From positions 1 to 64,000 of the forward strand of contig JBBFKQ010000005.1 of assembly GCA_037481935.1 (NCBI GenBank): a DNA stretch of 64,000 nt. The letters are read 5' to 3'. This DNA comes from Aquificaceae bacterium (lineage in GTDB: Bacteria; Aquificota; Aquificia; Aquificales; Aquificaceae). Position 1 is the first letter of the stretch, and every line of letters starts with the position of its first letter. A program made the position numbers and the translations under genes. Below are positions 16,422 through 29,165 of the stretch, piece after piece. The notes beneath the pieces are model-generated. The model had not been told where the DNA came from. It saw only the letters and a program-made list of their open reading frames with translations, and did not search any database.

Positions 16422-19400
16422 TCATACCATAGAAATCAATTTCAAAGCCTCTTCCTCGGGCATGGGCTTGCCAAGCAGATAGCCCTGCACATAGGTGCAT
16501 CCCATATCCCGAAGAATCTTCAGCTGTTCCTGGGTTTCCACACCCTCTGCAAGGGTCTCAATGCCAAGGTCGCTGGCAAGCTTTATTAGATTACCTACAA
16601 CCGCCCTCTTTCTGGGGTCTTTTACTATCTCCCTTACAAAGGATATGTCAATTTTTATTTCATCCACCGGCAGGTTTGAAATATATCCAAGTGAAGAATA
16701 GCCTGTTCCAAAGTCATCAAGGGCTATCTTTACACCCGACTCTTTAAGTATAGTTATGTGTTCAATGGCCTTTTCCCTTTCATCTATAAAGACTCTTTCG
16801 GTTATCTCAACTATTACGCTGGATCCCTTTAACTGTTCTGCTATAACTTCTATAAAGCCTCTATCCTTAAAGCTCCTGGCAGATATGTTTATGGATACCG
16901 GCAGCTTGAACTTTTCAAAGAATCTCAGAGCCTCCCTAAGGGCAAAACCTTCAAAACTCCTAAGGTATTTGCTGCTTTCCAGATATTCAACAAAATGCGC
17001 TGGTCCATAAATTTTCCCATCCTTGTCTCTTATTCTCACGAGCGCCTCAAATCCTGCCAGACCAATATCCTCTCCTCTGAAGTATGGCTGATAGTAGAAG
17101 ATGAAGAGGTCTTCCTCCACAGCTCTACTCACAAGGCCTATAGCCAGAGCCGCCTCCTTGACCCTTTCCTCAAATGCTGATTCAAAGAACCTTCTCTCGC
17201 CCTCACCTGCTTTTTTTGCGGAAGACAGGGCTATGCTTGCCTTTTCGTGAAGCTGGTTGAAGCTACTGCCGTCCATAGGGTAGAGGGCTATACCCATATT
17301 CACAGATAACTTCAACCTTTCCCCTTCAAAGTATATGGGTTCGCCAATCACTTCCTCTATCCTGTCTGCAAGTATGATGGATTCCTCCTCTTTGACTATG
17401 GGCATAAAAAGGGCAAATTCATCGCTGGCTACCCTCCCCACCACACCACTCTCTCCAAGTTCATCCTGCAGCCTTTTAGCTATCAGTGAGAGCACCATGT
17501 CACCAACCTGAATACCATAGTTTTTGTTGATAAGAGACATGCCGTAAAGGTCTACAAGGAAGAGGGCACACATCTTCTTCTTATTTATAAGCTCCCCAGC
17601 TTTAAACCTTATGCCGTCAAGGTTCAGAATTCCAGTGGCGGGGTCGTAGAAGGTCAGCTTTTCAACTTCTGAAGAAAGATGAACCTCTCTGGTTATGTCC
17701 CTGCCCACGCTCATAAACTTTACAGTGCGGTTTGGCAGTTCTATGGGGTATATGGTCTGTTCAAGGTAGAATAGCTCACCATCCTTCCTTCTGTTGGCAA
17801 AGGTGGCATGAAATTCTTGTCCAGAAAGTATGGTTTCCCAGAGACTTCTGTAAAAATCCTGCGTGTGGTGTCCGGATTTAAATATTCTTGGATTCTGCCC
17901 GATAAGGTCCTGTCTTGAATAGCCAGAAATCTGGCAGACTGCATCATTCACATAGGTTATAGTTCCATCTCTTTCTGTTATGACAACCCATGATGTGGAG
18001 TTTTCAAGAGCGGACGCGATGAGCTTATTTCTCTGCAGGTCCTCCAGTCTATTCAAGGCAAACTCAAGGTCATGCCTCAGTTCATAAAGCACATCCTTCG
18101 TTTCCTCCTGAAAGTAATAGGGCTCTTCTGCATACATACCAAGAACGTAGACTGTTTCACCCTCCTTTGAAAGTGGAACGGCGCAGGAGGAAAGATAGCT
18201 CCTGCTGAGCATCTCCCTCTTCAGGGCCTCAGCCACATCCAGCTCTGTAGTATCAGGGTTTACGATTATTCTGTTCGCCACGTAAGCTCTGTAAGTTGGC
18301 TCCTCCTCAATAAAAGAGGCTACACTCTCAAGGTATTTTTCACCATCCCCACAATAAGTAACGGGTTTAAAATGCTCCTTTTTATCAGACGCCCCTATCC
18401 ACACAAATCTTATACCCATCTTGCCCACAAGACTATGGCATACTCTCTCAAGGAGCTCTTCCTCGAGAAGCACCTGCGTGATTATCTGATTGACCTCCTT
18501 CAAAAGACCATACAATCTTTCAAGTCTCTTCCTTTTTGTTATGTCCACGAAAAAAACTACACCCGCATAGCTACCTTCATAGAGTATGGTTGAGGAGCTG
18601 ACTATGGTCCATACCAGAGTTCCATCCCTTCTTAAAAGGGGTAGCTCTCCATAATCTATATTTAGCTCTTCTCCTGAAAGCCTTCTCTTTACCACTTTCT
18701 TCACAAACCCCCTGTAGTCTGGATGTATTAGCATATCCACCGCCTGGTAAACATCCATGCCTTTCAACTCTTCAGAAGTATAATCAACCATTTTTAGAAA
18801 GGTCTTGTTTGCGAAGAGCACCTGCTCGCCATAAACAAAAAACCCTATATGTGTAGCCTTTTCAAGAGCCTGAGCGAGGCTTACCCCTGACCAGAGCTTT
18901 AAAAACCTGTCAAAATCCATGTATAGTTTTATGGTTTTCCTTATGTCTTCCTCGTTAGAGGGCTCAAGCTCCTTAAAGGAGAGAAGTGCAGACCTGAGCC
19001 TCTCATACAGTCCAGACCTTACCATGAATATGTGGGATGTATCAAAGATATGGTCCTCTATAATATAGAAACCCTGTTTTTCCTCTTCATCTATCTCATT
19101 CCATGTTTCGTTATACATCACACCAGCATGAACATGACCTTCTTTCAGAAGTTGAAAGACCTCAGGAAAGTTCTTCGTGAAAACAAGTTTAACCCGCTCT
19201 ACATCAAGACCCATGATGGGATATCCTGCAGGCTTCAGGAAGGGTATAGCAACCAGTATGGGTCCCTCTTCTGGAAGTCTGTCTTTTACTACGAGAAAGA
19301 GTCTGTCCCTCTGACCCCTGAACTTTGCCACAGGAAGGTAACCCATCTGGTAAAGCCTTGGAGAGACCAGGGGTCCTGCATAGTAAACATCAAAAAAATC

Positions 19401-19553
19401 TCCCCTCTCTATCCTTATGTACTCTTCCTCATGCCCGCCCAGAACTTCAAAGTTTACCCCCTCTCCGAGCAAATGCTCAAGTTTTTTAGTAAACTCGGAC
19501 CATCTTTTCAGCCCCTTCTGCGTGTCGTGAGGACAAACGGAAAAACTAATCAC
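16422..19553 (-). CDS. PhnD-like sensor / PAS / GAF / PAS / GGDEF / EAL signalling protein
   Basis: A 1043-residue soluble protein. Approximate order: periplasmic-binding-protein-like PhnD domain (1-205, with VYYAGPLVSPRLY), PAS (230-345), GAF (345-500), PAS/PAC (505-625, ending VGRDITREVH), GGDEF (640-790) and EAL (800-1043). The GGDEF signature is degenerate (RVASDEFALF), while the EAL catalytic set looks intact: FEALVRI, NISARSF, EITERVF, IALDDFGTGYSSL, IKIDISFV, LAEGVET, QGYLLGKPMP. It therefore probably hydrolyses cyclic di-GMP, with the GGDEF part regulatory. There is no signal peptide or membrane segment, so the binding domain appears cytoplasmic. The GTG start follows GAGGT. Confidence 0.85.
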   Translation of the reverse strand: MISFSVCPHDTQKGLKRWSEFTKKLEHLLGEGVNFEVLGGHEEEYIRIERGDFFDVYYAGPLVSPRLYQMGYLPVAKFRGQRDRLFLVVKDRLPEEGPILVAIPFLKPAGYPIMGLDVERVKLVFTKNFPEVFQLLKEGHVHAGVMYNETWNEIDEEEKQGFYIIEDHIFDTSHIFMVRSGLYERLRSALLSFKELEPSNEEDIRKTIKLYMDFDRFLKLWSGVSLAQALEKATHIGFFVYGEQVLFANKTFLKMVDYTSEELKGMDVYQAVDMLIHPDYRGFVKKVVKRRLSGEELNIDYGELPLLRRDGTLVWTIVSSSTILYEGSYAGVVFFVDITKRKRLERLYGLLKEVNQIITQVLLEEELLERVCHSLVGKMGIRFVWIGASDKKEHFKPVTYCGDGEKYLESVASFIEEEPTYRAYVANRIIVNPDTTELDVAEALKREMLSRSYLSSCAVPLSKEGETVYVLGMYAEEPYYFQEETKDVLYELRHDLEFALNRLEDLQRNKLIASALENSTSWVVITERDGTITYVNDAVCQISGYSRQDLIGQNPRIFKSGHHTQDFYRSLWETILSGQEFHATFANRRKDGELFYLEQTIYPIELPNRTVKFMSVGRDITREVHLSSEVEKLTFYDPATGILNLDGIRFKAGELINKKKMCALFLVDLYGMSLINKNYGIQVGDMVLSLIAKRLQDELGESGVVGRVASDEFALFMPIVKEEESIILADRIEEVIGEPIYFEGERLKLSVNMGIALYPMDGSSFNQLHEKASIALSSAKKAGEGERRFFESAFEERVKEAALAIGLVSRAVEEDLFIFYYQPYFRGEDIGLAGFEALVRIRDKDGKIYGPAHFVEYLESSKYLRSFEGFALREALRFFEKFKLPVSINISARSFKDRGFIEVIAEQLKGSSVIVEITERVFIDEREKAIEHITILKESGVKIALDDFGTGYSSLGYISNLPVDEIKIDISFVREIVKDPRKRAVVGNLIKLASDLGIETLAEGVETQEQLKILRDMGCTYVQGYLLGKPMPEEEALKLISMV

Positions 19554-19642
19554 GATACCTCTTCCCCTTCCTTCTTGCGGGCATTGGTATAAATTTTAAA
19601 CCTTCCTGCCTCTGTCATATACCATCACAGTCATTTAGGTCT

Positions 19643-19648
19643 TATAAT
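19643..19648 (+). promoter_or_regulatory. TATAAT box before gap
   Basis: TATAAT at 19643-19648 lies 11 bases before the gap ATG, with a second AT-rich hexamer TAAAAT at 19651-19656. No Shine-Dalgarno site is seen, implying a leader of only a few bases. Confidence 0.45.
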
Positions 19649-19653
19649 AATAA

Positions 19654-20679
<1,026 letters not shown>

Positions 20680-20681
20680 GC

Positions 20682-20687
20682 TATAAT
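20682..20687 (+). promoter_or_regulatory. TATAAT box for the tRNA-Pro/tRNA-Arg pair
   Basis: TATAAT at 20682-20687 is ten bases before the first base of tRNA-Pro, giving an expected start a few bases before the mature tRNA. No clear -35 is seen. Confidence 0.5.
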
Positions 20688-20697
20688 TTTATATTTA

Positions 20698-20770
20698 CGG
20701 GGTGTAGCTCAGGTGGCAGAGCGTTGGCTTTGGGAGCCAAAGGCCGCAGGTTCAAGTCCTGCCACCCCGA
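20698..20770 (+). tRNA. tRNA-Pro (anticodon UGG)
   Basis: Seven-base-pair acceptor stem 20698-20704 with 20763-20769 (CGGGGTG/CACCCCG), including the C1-G72 pair typical of bacterial tRNA-Pro. D arm with AGCTCAGGTGGCAGAGC, anticodon stem TTGGC/GCCAA around loop TTTGGGA (anticodon TGG) and T arm GCAGG-TTCAAGT-CCTGC. Discriminator A at 20770; CCA is not encoded. The next tRNA begins at the following base. Confidence 0.96.
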
Positions 20771-20844
20771 GGGCCCGTAGCTCAGCTGGACAGAGCAAGG
20801 GATTTCTAATCCCTAGGTCGGGGGTTCGAGTCCCTCCGGGCCCG
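20771..20844 (+). tRNA. tRNA-Arg (anticodon UCU)
   Basis: Acceptor stem GGGCCCG (20771-20777) with CGGGCCC (20837-20843), D arm TAGCTCAGCTGGACAGAGC, anticodon stem AGGGA/TCCCT around loop TTTCTAA (anticodon TCT) and T arm with TTCGAGT. Discriminator G at 20844; CCA not encoded. It reads AGA, the dominant arginine codon in this window. It abuts tRNA-Pro with no spacer and is followed at once by eight T residues and the bioH reading frame. Confidence 0.96.
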
Positions 20845-21459
20845 CTTTTTTTTCTTCACGGATGGGGTTTCAGTTCAAAGGTTCTCAGTGGAATTCCCTC
20901 TGTAGACCTGCCCTATCATGGAAAAAGCCAGCTTTCTTACTCAGACCTCTGGTCCCTGGCAAGGTCTCTGGCTCTGAAGGCAGAAAGTGGTTCTGTTCTG
21001 ATTGGATGGTCTATGGGTGCAAGCCTTGCGCTCATGATGGCTTACCTTTTTCCCGAAAAGTTCAGGGGACTTCTGCTGATAGGTGCATCCCCATGCTTTG
21101 GTTGTGCATGGTCAGAGAAAAACTTGAGGGCCTTTCTGCTGAGACTTGAGAGGGAGAGGGAAGGGTTTTTAAGAGAGTTCAGGTCTCTTGCCTACCCAAA
21201 AGGCTTTGAAGACACTGTGGATATTGAAGGAGCAAAGAGAATTCTCAGGGAATACATGTATACTGACCTGAGACATATCCTTCCATACATAAGACAGAGG
21301 GTTTTAATCCTTCACGGCGAGAAAGACACCATAGTTCCCCTCTCCTCTGCACTTACCCTTTACAACATGCTGAAAAGGTCTAAATTAATAACCTTCCCAG
21401 GAGGTCATTTCCCGGAGTATGAAAATCTTATCTTTGAGGTTCTCAAGGGCTTGCAGTAG
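20845..21459 (+). CDS. bioH: BioH-like pimeloyl-ACP methyl ester esterase; start unresolved
   Basis: Alpha/beta hydrolase with oxyanion motif LHGWGF, nucleophile elbow GWSMGAS, acid in HGEKD and catalytic histidine in FPGGHFPEYE. Followed by bioC with an overlapping start, it fits BioH, which removes the methyl group from pimeloyl-ACP in biotin synthesis. The conserved core LFFLHGWG begins directly after the tRNA-Arg gene. No ATG, GTG or TTG exists between the start of tRNA-Arg and this motif in any frame; the nearest in-frame one is a GTG inside tRNA-Pro (20713), and an in-frame ATC lies at 20809 in tRNA-Arg. I list the frame from the first base after the tRNA. A rare start, or loss of the true 5' end, is possible. 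Confidence 0.8.
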   Translation, partial: LFFLHGWGFSSKVLSGIPSVDLPYHGKSQLSYSDLWSLARSLALKAESGSVLIGWSMGASLALMMAYLFPEKFRGLLLIGASPCFGCAWSEKNLRAFLLRLEREREGFLREFRSLAYPKGFEDTVDIEGAKRILREYMYTDLRHILPYIRQRVLILHGEKDTIVPLSSALTLYNMLKRSKLITFPGGHFPEYENLIFEVLKGLQ

Positions 21460-22075
21460 CTATGAGGAATGGGCGATTCCTCAGAGATACTCTGCACAGA
21501 GGCTCAAAAGACTTGAAAACTTAAGAGGACCTGTTCTTGACCTCGGCTGCGGAACAGGGCTTCTCAGCGAAGGTCTTGAGGATGTTGTAGGCGTAGACAT
21601 AGCCATTGGTATGGCCAAGGTATACAGAGAAAGGTTTGGCAGAGTGGTCATTGGCGATGCCCATGCCCTGCCTTTCAAGGACAGGAGTTTTGACTTTGTT
21701 ATAAGCAACTTTGCCCTTCACTGGACTGACCTTAAAAGGAGTATACCTGAAGCCCTGAGGGTTTGCAGGAGGCTGTTTCTCTGCGCCCTTCCCGTTGAAG
21801 GAAGCCTTCCTGAGCTCCTTTTCCCCTTCCCAGAAGTAAAGAGCATTCTCAGCCTGCTTGAAGGCAGGGCTAACATAAGGAGCTTTTTCCTTGAGGAGGT
21901 GAAAATACCCTTCAGCGGATGGGACCTGGTGAAGTTCTTCCACTACACGGGCTCCTCTTTCAATCCCCTTTTTAAAGGTGGTATAATCTCAAGGAAGAGG
22001 ATTGAAAGTATGATTTATGAGATTGACAGACCAGCCTTTAAAGTTCTATTCTTTTCCTGTGAGGTCAGAGAATGA
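21419..22075 (+). CDS. bioC: Malonyl-ACP O-methyltransferase BioC
   Basis: SAM-dependent methyltransferase of 218 residues that caps malonyl-ACP to start pimelate synthesis for biotin. SAM-binding motif VLDLGCGTGLLSEGL, acidic VVGVDIA, then DAHALPFKDRSFDFVISNFALHW, all typical of BioC. The C-terminal half carries the family's loosely conserved lid region. The ATG overlaps the end of bioH by 41 bp, and its stop overlaps the degP start (ATGA). Pairing with the hydrolase strongly supports the biotin assignment. Confidence 0.88.
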   Translation: MKILSLRFSRACSSYEEWAIPQRYSAQRLKRLENLRGPVLDLGCGTGLLSEGLEDVVGVDIAIGMAKVYRERFGRVVIGDAHALPFKDRSFDFVISNFALHWTDLKRSIPEALRVCRRLFLCALPVEGSLPELLFPFPEVKSILSLLEGRANIRSFFLEEVKIPFSGWDLVKFFHYTGSSFNPLFKGGIISRKRIESMIYEIDRPAFKVLFFSCEVRE

Positions 22076-23481
22076 GGAGGAGAAAGATGGTTATGTTTCT
22101 GACCTTTTTTCTGTGCCTTTCCCTTCTTATTGGCTGTAAGGCACAGCAGGTTCAGAGTGCCAACCCGACCCCAAAAGAGGAGAGAGTAATCCCCTCATCT
22201 GGCACACTTTCACAGTTTGAACAGGAGCTGACAGGTATAGTAGAGGCTGTTTCCCCCTCAGTTGTGACCATATTTGCTACTCAGGAAGTCACAGGCATTG
22301 AAACTCCCTTTCCCTTCCCCTTTCAGGTTCCCCCTCAGGAAAGAAGGTCTCTTGGCTCTGGCGTGATAATAGACTACAGAAAGGGAAAGTTCTACATACT
22401 CACCAACAGCCACGTAGTGCAGAATGCAAGGGCCATAAGGGTGAGGTTTGACAGGCACACAGAAAAAAGAGCAAAGATTGTGGGCATAGACCCAAAGACG
22501 GACGTGGCTGTGATAGAGGTGGACGACAAGGATATACCCAATCCTGAGGGCAGGGTGGCAAAGCTCGGTGATTCAGATAAGCTGAAGGTTGGACAGCTGG
22601 TGATAGCCATAGGAAACCCCTACGGGCTTGAAAGGACTGTGACGGTGGGCGTCATATCCGCCCTTAGAAGGGCGATAGGTATAACCCAGTATGAGAGCTT
22701 CATACAGACGGATGCCGCCATAAATCCGGGAAACTCTGGTGGACCGCTCGTAAACATAAGGGGTGAGGTTATAGGCATAAACACCGCCATACTGGCAGAG
22801 GGTCAGGGGCTTGGCTTTGCCATTCCCATAAACCTGGCAAAATGGGTGTCTGACCAGCTCATCGCAAAGGGAAAGGTTATAAGAGGCTGGCTTGGCGTGG
22901 TCATTCAGGATATAACCCCTGAGATGGCTGAAAGCCTTGGAGTCAGGGAAGGTGTAATAATTGCCCAGATAATGCCCGGGAGTCCAGCAGAAAAAGGTGG
23001 TTTGAGAGTGGGTGATGTGGTGGTTGAAGTAGACGGTCAGAAGGTGAGCGAAGTAAGGGAGCTTCAGTTCAAGATAATGAGAACAGAGCCCGGCAAGGAG
23101 ATAAATTTGAAGGTGATAAGGGAGGGGAAAGAAGTAAGCCTGAAGATACGGGTGGAGGAGATGCCTGAAGAAAGACGGGTGGCAGAGGAGGAGCTCGGTC
23201 AGGCGGAGCTGGGGCTTGTTCTCAGAGACCTTACCCCTGAAGAGGAAAGAAGGCTTGGAGTTAAAGGTGTTCTGGTGGTAAGAGTTACACAGAACAGCCT
23301 TGCCATGCAGAGCGGCATAGTTCCGGGTGATATCATCCTTCAGGTAGGAAACAGACCAGTTTCAAGCGTAAGAGAATTCCAGCAGAGCATAGAGGCCCTC
23401 AGACAGGCAGGAAGAGAAAATGCTCTTCTGCTCGTAAGGAGAAGGGGCAACAACCTCTTTCTTGTGCTGAGGCTGAGGTAG
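22072..23481 (+). CDS. degP: DegP/HtrA family periplasmic serine protease, lipoprotein form
   Basis: Envelope quality-control protease. The N terminus is a lipoprotein signal (LSLLIGC, lipidated C22), unlike the soluble E. coli DegP. The triad is H114 (TNSHVV), D144 (DPKTDVAV) and S222 (PGNSGGPL). Two PDZ domains follow (about 275-365 and 375-465). The 469-residue length matches DegP/DegQ with two PDZ domains. It overlaps bioC by 4 bp and is followed 4 bp later by the sigma factor gene, which would couple their expression. Confidence 0.93.
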   Translation: MRRRKMVMFLTFFLCLSLLIGCKAQQVQSANPTPKEERVIPSSGTLSQFEQELTGIVEAVSPSVVTIFATQEVTGIETPFPFPFQVPPQERRSLGSGVIIDYRKGKFYILTNSHVVQNARAIRVRFDRHTEKRAKIVGIDPKTDVAVIEVDDKDIPNPEGRVAKLGDSDKLKVGQLVIAIGNPYGLERTVTVGVISALRRAIGITQYESFIQTDAAINPGNSGGPLVNIRGEVIGINTAILAEGQGLGFAIPINLAKWVSDQLIAKGKVIRGWLGVVIQDITPEMAESLGVREGVIIAQIMPGSPAEKGGLRVGDVVVEVDGQKVSEVRELQFKIMRTEPGKEINLKVIREGKEVSLKIRVEEMPEERRVAEEELGQAELGLVLRDLTPEEERRLGVKGVLVVRVTQNSLAMQSGIVPGDIILQVGNRPVSSVREFQQSIEALRQAGRENALLLVRRRGNNLFLVLRLR

Positions 23482-23485
23482 GGAC

Positions 23486-24418
23486 ATGATACCCGATACT
23501 GAGCAGGAGATAATAAACCAGTATCTCAAAAAGGTCTCCAAAATACCTCTTCTCACGCCTGAGGAGGAAAAGGAGGTGGCAAAGAGGGCAAAGGAGGGAG
23601 ACCAGCAGGCTTTCAGAAGGCTCGTGGAATCCAACCTCAGATTTGTTATAAGCATAGCAAAGCAGTATCTGGGTTATGGACTACCACTCTCTGAGCTCAT
23701 AGCTGCGGGCAACCATGGTCTGCTTGAAGCTGCAAAGAGGTTTGACCCCGACAGGGGTGTAAAGTTCATATCCTACGCCGTATGGTGGATAAGGCAGGCA
23801 ATAATGCAGGCGCTCTCTCAGCAGACCGGTGCAGTGAGAATACCCATAAAGCAGTCCCATTTGATAAATCGCATAAGCAGTATATACAGCAGGCTATACA
23901 GAGAGCTTGAGAGAGAGCCCACATCTGAAGAAATCGCCCACGAATACACAAAGGAAGTGCTTCAGAAGGAGCTTGAGAAGGAGCTTGGTCGTGAACCTAC
24001 TGAGGATGAGATAGAAAAAAGAATTAAGAAAGAAGGTTACAGGATAAGCCCAGAAGATGTGGACAAATGTCTTCAGCTATGCAGGGTCCCCCTGTCCTTG
24101 GATGCGCCAGTGGGGGAGAACGAGGACACCTTCTTTGTAGACTTTCTGAGCCAGCATGGCACTGCAGATGTGGAGGAGAGGATAATAAGTGAGGTGCTGG
24201 AGAAGGAAATAGATGACCTTCTGGACAGGCTCCCTGAAAAGGAAAGGAGAGTCATAGAGCTACGCTTTGGTCTTAGGGGTGAGGAGCCAAGGACTCTGAG
24301 GGAGATTGGGGATATACTGCAGATTTCAAGGGAGAGGGTGCGTCAGCTTGAAACAAGGGCACTCAGAAAGCTGAGAAACATGGCAATGAAGAGACATCTC
24401 AAGGATTTTCTCAGCTGA
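23486..24418 (+). CDS. Sigma-70 family factor, group 2-like, with a partly duplicated region 3
   Basis: A 310-residue sigma factor. Region 1.2/2.1 lies near 1-60, region 2.2-2.4 at about 62-110 (SELIAAGNHGLLEAAKRFD, SYAVWWIRQAI), 3.0 at 115-130 (VRIPIKQSHLIN) and region 4 at 240-310 with a helix-turn-helix (TLREIGDILQISRERVRQLE). It lacks the large region 1.1 of a primary sigma and looks like an RpoS/group 2 factor. Odd point: region 3 contains two copies of a REPT-x-x-EI motif (EREPTSEEI at 142-150, GREPTEDEI at 168-176), about 26 extra residues. It overlaps truB (TGATG). Confidence 0.88.
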   Translation: MIPDTEQEIINQYLKKVSKIPLLTPEEEKEVAKRAKEGDQQAFRRLVESNLRFVISIAKQYLGYGLPLSELIAAGNHGLLEAAKRFDPDRGVKFISYAVWWIRQAIMQALSQQTGAVRIPIKQSHLINRISSIYSRLYRELEREPTSEEIAHEYTKEVLQKELEKELGREPTEDEIEKRIKKEGYRISPEDVDKCLQLCRVPLSLDAPVGENEDTFFVDFLSQHGTADVEERIISEVLEKEIDDLLDRLPEKERRVIELRFGLRGEEPRTLREIGDILQISRERVRQLETRALRKLRNMAMKRHLKDFLS

Positions 24419-25281
24419 TGCTCTCAGGTCTTCTTCTTGTAGACAAGCCAAGAGGAATTACCTCTATGGATGTGGTTGAATCAATTAAGAAGCGCTTTAA
24501 AGTCAAGGCCGGACATGCAGGCACCCTTGACCCGATAGCCACAGGACTTCTCCTGGTGCTTGTGGGGGAAGCTACCAAGTTCTCTCAGTTTTTTATCGGA
24601 CTTGACAAAACCTACATAACCACCGCAAAGCTCGGGGAGGTTACCAACACCTACGATGCTGAGGGTGAGGTCATTGAGACAAGACCTGTAGAAGTATCCT
24701 GTAATGATATTGAGAAAATTCTGGAAAAATTCACTGGAAGCCTGCTCCAGAAGCCTCCACCTTACTCGGCAAAGCGTCTTGGAGGGAAGCGAGCCTATGA
24801 GCTTGCAAGGAAGGGAGTGAGTGTGGAGATGAAACCTGTGGAGGTTCTCGTATACAAGGCTGAGCTTCTCAGATGCCAGTTACCCTTAGTTGAGTTCCTC
24901 TTTGAAGTATCCTCCGGCACATACATAAGAAGCCTCGTTCATGACATAGGAAGGGAGCTTTCCTGCGGAGCTCATGTGCTTGAGCTCAGAAGATTAAAAG
25001 CTGGAAGCTTCAGCGTGGATATGGCAGTAGTCTATCAGAGGCTTCTCCTTCTAGAGGATATAGCCGGGCTGTTAATCCCAGTGGGGGAAGCCCTCGCTTT
25101 TATGCCCAGGGTTAACCTTAGTGGTGAGCTGGCAAGAAGGATAAGGCACGGTTCTGCCGTAAGGCTCAGGGAAAGCCTTGAAAGAACCTTTGTCAGACTT
25201 TACGAGGACAGCAGCTTTCTTGGTGTGGGTCTGATTGAGAAAAACACCTTAAGGCCTTACAGACTCATGCAATCGCCCTGA
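24418..25281 (+). CDS. truB: tRNA pseudouridine-55 synthase TruB
   Basis: Makes pseudouridine 55 in the T loop of tRNAs. The catalytic aspartate is in [14 protein letters not shown]; the N-terminal [11 protein letters not shown] and the [16 protein letters not shown] segment are family signatures, as is [15 protein letters not shown] short C-terminal PUA-like region completes 287 residues. Its ATG shares a base with the sigma factor stop. The 3' end overlaps the converging prfA by 17 bp. Confidence 0.97.
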   Translation: MLSGLLLVDKPRGITSMDVVESIKKRFKVKAGHAGTLDPIATGLLLVLVGEATKFSQFFIGLDKTYITTAKLGEVTNTYDAEGEVIETRPVEVSCNDIEKILEKFTGSLLQKPPPYSAKRLGGKRAYELARKGVSVEMKPVEVLVYKAELLRCQLPLVEFLFEVSSGTYIRSLVHDIGRELSCGAHVLELRRLKAGSFSVDMAVVYQRLLLLEDIAGLLIPVGEALAFMPRVNLSGELARRIRHGSAVRLRESLERTFVRLYEDSSFLGVGLIEKNTLRPYRLMQSP

Positions 25282-26337
25282 GTTTCTCCTCTATGTCATG
25301 CTCCATAAGAGCCTCTATAAGTTCATCAAGCTTTCCCTGGAGCACATCCCCCAGCCTGTAGAGGGTAAGGTTTATCCTGTGGTCCGTAACCCTGTTCTGT
25401 GGAAAGTTGTAAGTCCTGATCTTTTCGCTCCTTTCCCCCATGCCTACCTGCTGTCTTCTTTCCTTTGCAAGTTCTTCCTCCTTCTGCCTTTCGTAAAAGT
25501 CCCTGAGCCTTGCATACAAGATTTTAAGTGCCTTCTGCCTGTTCTGAAACTGGGACCTCTCATCCTGGCAGGAGACGGTGATACCGGTAGGAAGGTGAGT
25601 AACCCTTACTGCACTCTCGGTGGTGTTCACATACTGACCGCCAGCACCACTTGCCCTGAAGGTTTCAATCCTCAAGTCTTTCGGGTCTATCTGAACTTCC
25701 GTTTCATCTGTTTCCGGGAGGACTGCCACGGTGGCAGTGGATGTGTGTATTCTTCCACCCGCTTCTGTGACGGGCACCCTCTGAACCCTGTGAACCCCGC
25801 TTTCAAACTTGAGCCTTGAGTAGGCACCTTCACCCTCTATCAGGGCAACCACCTCCTTGTAGCCACCAAGACCTGTCCTGTTGGTGGAGAGTATGCTGAA
25901 CTTCCAGCCCTTTTCCTCCGCATACTTCTGATACATGTTCAGAAGGTCTGCCACAAAGAGGGCTGCCTCCTCACCACCAACTCCAGCCCTTATCTCTAAT
26001 ATCACGTTCCTGCTATCTCTCGGGTCCTTTGGAAGGAGAAGTATCCTTATGTTCTTTTCCACCTTTTCCAGCTCCTCTGTGAGCCTCTCAACCTCTTCCC
26101 TTGCAAGCTCCCTCAGATCCTCGCTCTTCAATAGCTCCCTCGCCTGCTCAAGGTCTGAGAGTAGCTTTTTGTAATTCCTGTATGCAGTGTAGACCTCTTC
26201 AAGGTCCTTGAGCTCTTTTCCAAGCCTTGTGAGCTTTTCTCTGTCTGAGACCACCTCTGGACTGCTGAGCTGATACTGCAGCTCTAAATACCTCTGTTCT
26301 ATAGCTTTTAGCCTCTCTTCAAGCTCAGGGCTGAGCA

Positions 26338-26338
<1 letters not shown>
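25265..26338 (-). CDS. prfA: Peptide chain release factor 1
   Basis: Recognises UAA and UAG stop codons. The peptidyl-hydrolysis motif is [14 protein letters not shown] and the codon-recognition PxT motif is PVT in [14 protein letters not shown], which marks RF1 rather than RF2. At 357 residues it is full length. It follows rpmE with a one-base overlap, a common arrangement (rpmE-prfA). Confidence 0.97.

Positions 26339-29165
<2,827 letters not shown>

Noticed and set aside
20713-20844. GTG at 20713 as the bioH start
   Set aside because: It would translate most of tRNA-Pro and all of tRNA-Arg into a 44-residue leader unlike any BioH; kept only as a remote possibility.
20846-20853. T8 run after tRNA-Arg as an intrinsic terminator
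   Set aside because: No independent GC hairpin directly precedes it other than the tRNA itself, and the bioH frame runs through it.
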